From assembly GCF_963259705.1 (NCBI RefSeq), contig NC_081844.1:33049341-33113340 (forward strand): a DNA stretch of 64,000 bases, given 5' to 3'. This stretch comes from Myotis daubentonii (taxonomy: Eukaryota; Chordata; Mammalia; Chiroptera; Vespertilionidae). The stretch's first letter is position 1. Every line of letters starts with the position of its first letter. A program made the position numbers and the translations under genes. Under the pieces are notes generated by a model that saw nothing but the letters and a program-made list of their open reading frames with translations, was not told the origin of the DNA and did not search any database. Below are positions 46,401-55,400 of the stretch, in pieces.

Positions 46401-49400
46401 TGCCTGGAACCTACATCCAGTCTGAGTTGTGCTCCATGCTGGGGTGGGGCAGGGTCCAGAGCAGGGGGAGAGAGATGCCGGTGAGCCCTCCCACAGGGTC
46501 ACAGTGCCTGGTCCCTGTCTTGCTCTGAGTTGCACTGTGTGATTTTGGGCAAGTGGCCAAACCTCTCTGAGCCCGAGCTTCCTCCCCTTGGCTCAGAGAC
46601 AGGAGTGGTTGCCAGATCACTGTGGGGCACTCCGTGACCTGACACAGGGAGGGCTGAGAAGAGGATGCGCCCACGCTCTGGACTCAGAGCTCCCTCCTGT
46701 TGATTCAGCCCTGAGGGAGCCCTGGGATTCCAGAAGTCAGTCCAGAGAAGATCAGATTGAGTAGGGTTGGATCAGTGTGTCAATCCGATCCCAGGAGCCC
46801 TGGGATTCCAGAAGTCAGTCCAGAGAAGATCAGATTGAGTAGGGTTGGATCAGTGTGTCAGTCCGATCCCAGGAGCCCTGGGATTCTAGAAGTCAGTCCA
46901 GAGAAGATCAGATTGAGTAGGGTTGGATCAGTGTGTCAGTCCGATCCCAGGAGCCCTGGGATTCTAGAAGTCAGTCCAGAGAAGATCAGGTTGAGTAGGG
47001 TTGGATCAGTGTGTCAGTCCGATCCCAGGAGCCCTGGGATTCTAGAAGTCAGTCCAGAGAAGATCAGGTTGAGTAGGGTTGGATCAGTGTGTCAGTCCGA
47101 TCCCAGGAGCCCTGGGATTCTAGAAGTCAGTCCAGAGAAGATCAGGTTGAGTAGGGTTGGATCAGTGTGTCAGTCTGAGCAGAGGCAGGAGAACAGGACC
47201 ATGCTGGCCCCCGGAAGTGGAGCAGCGTGTGTTCCAGCCCCCCAAGGGGCCACAGTGTGGAGCTGGCTTCCTTCAGGGCATCTGCAAGCTCTGAAGGCGA
47301 AGCTGGGTGCATCCTGCCTAGCCCCTGCCCTGGAGCCCCTGCCTCCCTGCCAGTGGCCCTACTACCAGCCTGTTGCCCCTGGCAGACTTCTCTGGGTGCC
47401 CCTCAAATACAGCTGGGCTCTGGGATTTCTCATCACCCAGTCAGAGCCCGTGAGGAGAGGCCTGGGCCCCCCCACCCGGTTCCCCACCGCCCAGGAAGTA
47501 TGTTACCGGCGAGCTCAGCAGGCTCAGAGGGAGTCAGCCAGCTGGCTCCAGGCTGCCCAGCAGCCGGCCGAGAAGCCGACCTCCATCCACATCTCAGTTC
47601 CCGGAGAGAAGAGGAGGATTGCCCACGTCCCCAACCCCTGCCTGGCTGCAGGTGAGTCCCAGGGCAGGGGACTCGGGAGGCGAGGCGCCCAGTGTCCCTG
47701 CAGTGGTGGCCTTGAGTAGGGTCTGCCTGGCCCTACTGTGCTTATCTATAAAATGGGGGAAGTCTCCTGACTGTTAGCGGGAGGCTAGGGCAGCCTGGCC
47801 CAGTGCCCAGTGGCTCTGGGCCTCTCCCGGCTTTGGGGGGCTGGCTGTGGAGAGTCTGAGGGGTGTCTCTCTGCCAGACCCAAGCCTGCTCAGCACTGTC
47901 CTCCCGCCTCCCTCCAAGGCCCTGACCCAGAGGTCACCCTGTGGCCCTCCCGCTCTGTCCTTGCCTGGTCTTTGTGTCCCTGCCTCCCCCGTGTTCCTGG
48001 GGTATTGGAGGCCTGTGGCCTGGCGGGGGCTGGTCTGAGTGTGGGCACTGGGCTGCAGGCAGTGGTGCTAGGAAGAGGGAGCCGGCCTGGGGGGATGGAG
48101 CCCAAGGTCCCAGGCTCTAATTGAACGGAGCCAGCTGATCTGGGAGAGGGGCTGGCTGCTGTATTTGTTCCTCGTTCTTCTCTGAGGGGCACTTTTCTCC
48201 ACTGGGCCTGGCAGACTTCTGCCTGAAAGTGGGCCTGCACACTCAGTGGGAGTGTCTCTATGTGGTGGTACCTGGAGCTGAGGAGATGTGGCAGGTCAGG
48301 CTGTGGAGCCACCTGGAAGCCTCTTCAGATGCAGGCTCGGCCTCCCAGCCCAAGGGTCTGCCCCCCTCCGCGGTGTCCTTGCTGCTGGTTTAAAGACCCC
48401 CTTGGGTAGCCAGCCGAATGGGCAGTCAGGTTCCACATGGTGGTCCTGCAGGTACAAGCATCCACAGCCCTCCCCTGTTTCTCCCTGGTGTGCCCAGATT
48501 CTGATCCCTCCCTCCCCAGAGCACCTGAGTTAGGACTTGACAGTGACGGGCATGACTGTGGGTTTCAGCCGTGGCTTAGGCCCGGGGAATGGAGATCGCA
48601 CTCTGAGACGGGGACAATTCCATAAACTTGTACTCAGCCATCCATAGTCGCCACGGTGGCAGCCAGCATTCCTAGCCACCACCTGGCTCTGCTGAGCCTA
48701 TGGTTCTAGAGTTTTGGGAGACCCACCCAGTGCTGCGCACTCGCACTGCAGGAAATTCTGCGTCTGCATGAGCCTAAAAGCTGAAAAGTGCGTGTTCTTC
48801 CCTTTCTTCGCACATGGCTTGCAAGGCCAACCTTGGCACAGGATTCCCAGGAGCCAGGGACCTGGGCCCTCCATTCAGTGCCTTGGTCTCCTCATCTGCT
48901 CCTGTTCCTTTATCAGGGCTGAGCCCACTCTCAGAGCTGGTCAGAGGTCCCCTACCCACACAGTCAGGGATGCACCTTCCCTGCCTCACTGCCCTACCTG
49001 GGGGCGGGAGACTGTCTGGTTTGTGACCTCATCAAAGGGAGAGGAGAACACAGAGGCAGCAGCAGACAGGCCGGCTGGGTCACAATGACCAGGCTGGGGT
49101 GTCTCAGACCCTCTGGTCCTCAGTCCAGGAACCAGGGCCTTTCCTCTCTCAGACGTCAATGCTTTGGAGTCAGGGGCCGGAACATGTGGCAGAGGCTCCC
49201 CATGCCCCTAGCCATTCACCGGACTACCCTGCCGGTCTTCACAGCCCCTTTTTTGTGTCCCCCTTCTTGATGGACTTGCCCAAAAGCAGATAGAACCTAA
49301 TGTCCTTCCATAGCCCCTGTTCCCATCCCTTGCTCTTCCCCCTGTGCTCTGAGATGCACATCCTGCTGATGCTGAATGATCGCAGCTGCCTAGTGCTCTG

Positions 49401-52400
49401 CAGCTCGGTGATGGGTGCGCTGTCTTCCTGCACTCACATCCCCTGTCCCACGCCAACCTCCACAGGTACCAAGAGGACCCTCCCGGCCAGCAGCAGCCAG
49501 CCTCCCAATGGCCTCGAGCCGGGCAGCCAGCTCCTAAAGACGCGCACGCTGTCAGGCATGGCGTCCAAGACCACCAGCACCGTTACCCCCAAGCGTGTGG
49601 CACACAGCCCATCTTTACAGGTAACTGCCTTTCCCTGCAGGAGCCAGGACACCCCACTCATGATGCACCCAGCACCACAGTATTCCTGTTTCCTTGTTTT
49701 CTCTTTAATTCAGTCTTTCACTTTTTTTTTTAAATTAAATCTTTATTGTTCAGATTATTACAGTTCCTCTTTTTCCCCCCATAGCTCCCCTCCACCTGGT
49801 TCCCACCCCCCCATCCTCACCCCCCTGCACTGTCCTCATCCATAGGTGCACGATTTTTGTCCAGTCTCTTCCCGCATCTCCCACACCCCTTTCCCCCCCC
49901 AAGAATAGTCAGTCCATTCCCTTTCTATGTCCCTGATTCTATTATAATCACCAGTTCATTCTGTTCATCAGATTATTTATTCACTTGATTCTTAGATTCA
50001 CTTGTTGATAGATGTGTATTTGTTGTTCATAGTTTGTATCTTTACCTTTTTTTTTCTTCTTCCTCTTCTCAAAGGATACCTTTCAGCATTTCATATAATC
50101 CTGGTTTGGTGGTGATGAACTCCTTTAGCTTTTCCTTATCTGTGAAGCTCTTTATCTGACCTTCAATTCTGAATGATAGCTTTGCTGGATAAAGTAATCT
50201 TGGTTGTAGGTTCTTGGTATTCATCACTTTGAATATTTCTTGCCACTCCCTTCTGGCCTGCAAAGTTTCTGTTGAGAAATCAGCTGACAGTCGTATGGGT
50301 ATTCCCTTGTGGGTAACTGAGTTTCTTTCTCTTGCTGCTTTTAGGATTCTCTCTTTGTCTTTTGCTCTTGGCATTTTAATGATGATGTGTCTTGGTGTGG
50401 TCCTCTTTGGATTCCTTTTGTTTGGGGTTCTCTGCGCTTCCTGAACTTGTAAGTCTATTTCTTTGACCAGGTAGGGGAAGTTTTCTGTCACTATTTCTTC
50501 AAATAGGTTTTCAATATCTTGCTCTCTCTCTTCTTCTGGCACCGCCATAATTCGGATGTTGGTGCGCTTGAAGCTGTCCCAGAGGCTCCTTACACTATCT
50601 TCGTATTTTTGGATTCTTTTTTCATTTTGCTTTTCCGGTTGGGTGTTTTTTGCTTCTTTGTATTTCAAATCTTTGACTTTATTCTTGTGATCCTCTAGTC
50701 TGCTGTTGGGAGTCTGTATAATATTCTTTATTTCAGTCAGTGTATGCTTAATTTCTAGTTGGTCCTTTATCACAACCTCGAGGGTCTCATTAGATTTCTT
50801 GAGGGTCTCATTAAGTTTATCAGCGGTTTCTAGAAAATTCTTGAAAAACCTTAAAAGTGTGGTTTTGAACTCTATATCCAGTAGTTTGCTTTCCTCCATT
50901 TTTGTCATTTGTGTCCTGTTTCTTTGTCTCTGCATTTTTTTATGCTTCGCTGTGTTGATAGAGTGGCTCTCTGTGCTAGGTGTCCTATAGGGCCTAGTGG
51001 CTCAGCCTCCCCAATTACCTGAGGTGGACACTCTTGGTGCACCCACCTGTGGGCTTTGTGCACAGTCTTGTAGTTAAGCCTTGATTGTTGTAGGTAACAT
51101 TGGGAGGGATTGACCTCCAGGCCAATTGTCTGTGAGAATCAGCTGTGTCTGCAGTGGGAGAACTTCTGTGCTGGAGACACCCCTCCGGGGCAAGACTTGC
51201 TTCAATGGGGCTTTGGTGCTCACTCAGTTTACCCCCTGAGTGTGTCCTTTATGGATTCGAGGAGCTGCAATCTGGATGGTCCCACTCTGACCACCGGGCA
51301 CACTAGCTCCTGAATCTCTAAGGAGGTGCTAATCTAGCCTTTGCCTGAGTCTACCCAGCAGGAGTCAGCTGTGACACAATGCAAGTTGCCTTGGGGCCTT
51401 GGGCCAGCTGCAGTTCCTTAGGTAATTATCAGATTGCAAAGGGCTAGGCCTTTCATATGCAAAAGCCTCAGTTCAAGGCTTGGGCAGGGCGGGGTCCCAG
51501 GGGATCAACAGGGCGGAGTGAGCAGTTATGGCTGCTCTTAGTCCTGCCCTCAGAGGCCCTGCTTCTCAGTGTCCCAGCAATCTCTGCAAGCACCTCCAAG
51601 AGAGAGCTGCCCTCAAGTTCCGACCGATGCCAGACAGTCCAGTTTCTCCCATATGGGTCTGGGTCCCCAGAGACTCGCCTGAAACTGGAGCTCAGAGCTT
51701 GAGACTCCCTCCCAATTGAAAAAGACAACCGTGTCCTCAGCCGCCAACCTGCTTCGCATGTGCCTCTGTACCTCTGTATTTTACTTCTGCACCGCACCTC
51801 CTCTGAGTCTCGGTATGCTTTTCTCTTTCCTTCTAGTTGTAGAATTTCCACTCAGCCAGCCTTCCTGTGGTTCTGGATGATGTCTGTTCCGTCTTTTAGT
51901 TGTATTTTTGAAGTGGTTGTGTGAGGCAGCAATCTCCGGTGTTTACCTATGCCGCCATCTTGGTTTTCTCCCAGTCTTTCACTTTTTAGAGTAGTTTTGG
52001 TTCACAGAAACATTGAGAAGAGAGAGAAGACAGAGTTGCCATGAGCCCTCCCCCTCTTGTCAACACTGGTGTGGTCATCGCTTAGCACCAGCCAGACCAT
52101 GATGACCCCTGTGGTCACTAAGGCCCAGATTCCAGCAGGCTCTACTATGTGTGGAAGGGGTTCCAAGAAGTGTGTCAGAGGACCAAGCAGGGGCGTGCCA
52201 CCCTCACTGTTTCCATGTTCCCTCCAGAGTTTAAAGAAGCCTATTATCCCAAAAGAGTTTGGGGGCAAAGTCCCCACCGTCATCCGCCAACGATACCTCA
52301 ACCTGTTCATTGAGGAGTGTCTCAAGTTCTGCCCCTCCAACCAGGAGGCCATAGAGAAGGTGGGTGACCCTGGGGTGCAGGGCCAGGTCCGGGCAGAGGG

Positions 52401-55400
52401 GCGGGGACCCTCTGGGGGGGTGCCCAGGACTGAGTGGTGTCATGTCTAGGCGCTGAATGAGGAGAAGGTGGCCTACGACCGAAGCCCCAGCAAGAACATT
52501 TACCTGAATGTGGCTGTGAACACGCTCAAGAAGCTGCGGGGCCTGGTCCCCAGCACTGTGCCTGGTCTGAGCAGTAAGTCGGGCAGCTGAGGTGCTGCAT
52601 CCAGAAGATTCAGGCCCTGTGGCTCCTGCAGAGGGTGGTAGGGACCCTCCTGGCGGCCTTTCTGCTGCTCTGAGCGCTAAGATTTTCAGACAAAAGGTCC
52701 CCGGCTGTCAGGCTTCGTCTAAGCTGGCATTGGCCCCGTGCCCTCAGAATGGCCTCTTCTCGCTCTTAACCACCCTCCTCCTCGGAAAGCGGGATCTCTC
52801 CAGCGAGGGGCCTCCCGCCTGCTAATGGGGCTGCCTCTTCAAAGCTCGCCTGCCTGCTCTGTGCATTAACCTGGGAAGACAGTCGCGGTGCCTCTCCAGG
52901 CACATTAAGCCATCAATGGGTGCTTCCCTGCTCTATTCTCCGCTGTCCTCCCAACCCGCCATCCACACCTCCTGTTCGAAATGGCCATTATATCTCCTGT
53001 TAAATGCTTTCCCTAGGAGGGTGAAAACCCCCTGGGGAAGGAAGGCAGGGGGGCGCTTCCAGGCAGCACAAAGCCTGCTGGTCCTGAGTTAATGGTGGGG
53101 GGGTAATTGGCCCAGGGCCACATGCAGTTGGGCCTCCCCTGTCTCTAGGTGGTAGGGGCTGTCCTGGAAACAGAAGAGGAAGTAGGGGAGCACTTGGGAA
53201 GGACGAGGGAGTCGAGCCTAGTTTACCCTTCCTCTCCCCCTTTCCAGAAACCAGTGGCCGGAGGGTGGTGTCCCATGAGGCAGTGCTGGGGGGCAAGTTG
53301 GCTGCCAAGACCAGCTTCTCACTCAACCGTCCGAGCAGCCCCCGCGTGGAGGATCTGAAAGGTGAACCTGGCTCCTCCAGAGCCTGGGGTGCAGTGTCTG
53401 CCCCCACCGCCACCCCTCCCTCCCACCTGCTGCCTGCCTGACCCTTGGCTATCCCTGACCTTATTGTGGGCTGATGCCTATCCTGGGTCATCTGCAGGGG
53501 CCGCCCTGTACGACCGCCTCAAAGAGTACCTGCTCACCGAGGACCAGCTTAAGGAGAACGGCTACCCCTTCCCACACCCCAAGCGGCCGGGGGGCGCTGT
53601 CATCTTCACTGCTGAGGAGAAGCTGCCCAAAGACTGTGAGTTGTCTCTTGCCACTGTGCTGCTCTGAGGGCACACGGGGAAGTCCATCTGGGGAGAGGGA
53701 GCAGCATGGTCGGGTGGGTGCAGACACAGAGAGGTTCAGGCCTGACTCCTCGCCCTCCCCCGTCTACCTCTCTGCACCCCACAGCCTCCTGCAGGGTCTG
53801 CTGTCGCTGCGGCACCGAGTACCTCGTGTCCCCTTCGGGCCGCTGTGTGCGTGATGAAGAATGTTACTACCACTGGGGGCGCCTCCGCCGGAATCGAGGT
53901 GAGATCCCAACTTGGCCCCCTCCCCTCTGACCTCCTCAACCCTTTTCAGTTTTCCTTTGTCATACTTTATGACAAAAGTAATGTAAAGACCTTTCTGTCA
54001 CAACATTTAGACACAGATCAAAGGCCTCCCCACAACCTCGTCACCCCCCTTGCCCTTTCTCGATACATAGGCGCTTGTAGAAACACGTGGGCGTTTGGGA
54101 ACAAAGGGTTTGTCCTCTCCTGCAGCTGCTGGTTTCACTTAATGGCCAATGTTACCGGGTTCTCACCCGCGGGGATGCACAGGTCTGGAGTGTCTGTGGC
54201 TGCCTGCAGACCCACCTCTGGGGGCACATGGAGGGTTCCCTGGGGCACAGCATTCCCTTAGTCATGCCCCAAGGGGGCCCACACTGCATTGCACTCATTG
54301 CCAATCTGAGAGAGGGCCCTTGCGGGGTGAAGGACTGGCCTATCCCAAATCCAACCCCGTAGAGCCCGTGGCCCCCAGGAGTAGGGCTGGAATCCTTGGC
54401 CTCACAGGGCTGGGGTCCCCTCTCCTGGGAAGCCCTGCCAGCTCAGGCACAATGGGTATCAGCAACTACCTGCAGGGGGCAGGGGGCACTGCCACTGACC
54501 TCTGTCTCTCTCAGTGGCTGGAGGCTGGGAGACTCAGTACATGTGCTGCTCGGCCGCCATCGGCTCCACTGGCTGCCAGGTTGCCAAGGTAGGTGTCCTG
54601 GGCCCTGCTTGATACTTCCTTTCCCAGAAACCTCCACCCTATCCTGGTGGGAGCAGGTTACCCTCAGCTGCTCTCTTCCTGTCCTTTGGTTTATCTGCCT
54701 TGGAAAGGGGGTTCAGTCCACGCACAAGCCTGGCCCCAAGAACTCAGCCTCGTTGGCTTTTTTCCCATCCCCTGAGCCTGCCACCCTCACATTCCTCCTC
54801 TCAGCAACACGTGCAGGACGGCCGCAAGGAAAACCTTGAGGGGTTCATGAAGACCTTTGATAAAGAGCTTCCAGAAGATGCTCACCCTGGAATCTACGCC
54901 CTTGACTGTGAAATGGTGAGTCGTCTGGCTGACCACAGGCCCTTGCTAAGGACTCCTGGCCCTTACAGGGTGCAGGGGTCTTGCTGCTCCGTGGGGCTGT
55001 CCCAGCTTCTCTTCCTGAAGCTTTGGGCCTGTGCAGATTTTAGGATAAAGAGCAGATGAAGAGCGTGAACAAGAATTAGGTCCTCCCTGTGGGTCACACT
55101 GTGTCTATAACCGTAAGGCTCACTCACAGCCTTACCAGCATCTGTTCAGAAAGGGCTTTTCTCCCGTTTCCAAGTAGATCTCTTATCTGACCCCAGCACA
55201 TAGCACACGCTCTGGACACAGCCTTACTCGGTTCCCTCTGCACTCAGGTGCTGTGCAGATTTTGTGCACAAATGCAGGTTTTGAGACAGGCGCCTGGTTC
55301 ACACCTGCTCTGACCCCTAGATAGGCCCCAGAAGGCCCTCTGGCCTGGGGTCAGCACCTCTGCTGCAGGGCTCAGGAACCAGGGGCAGCCTGGGTTGTGA

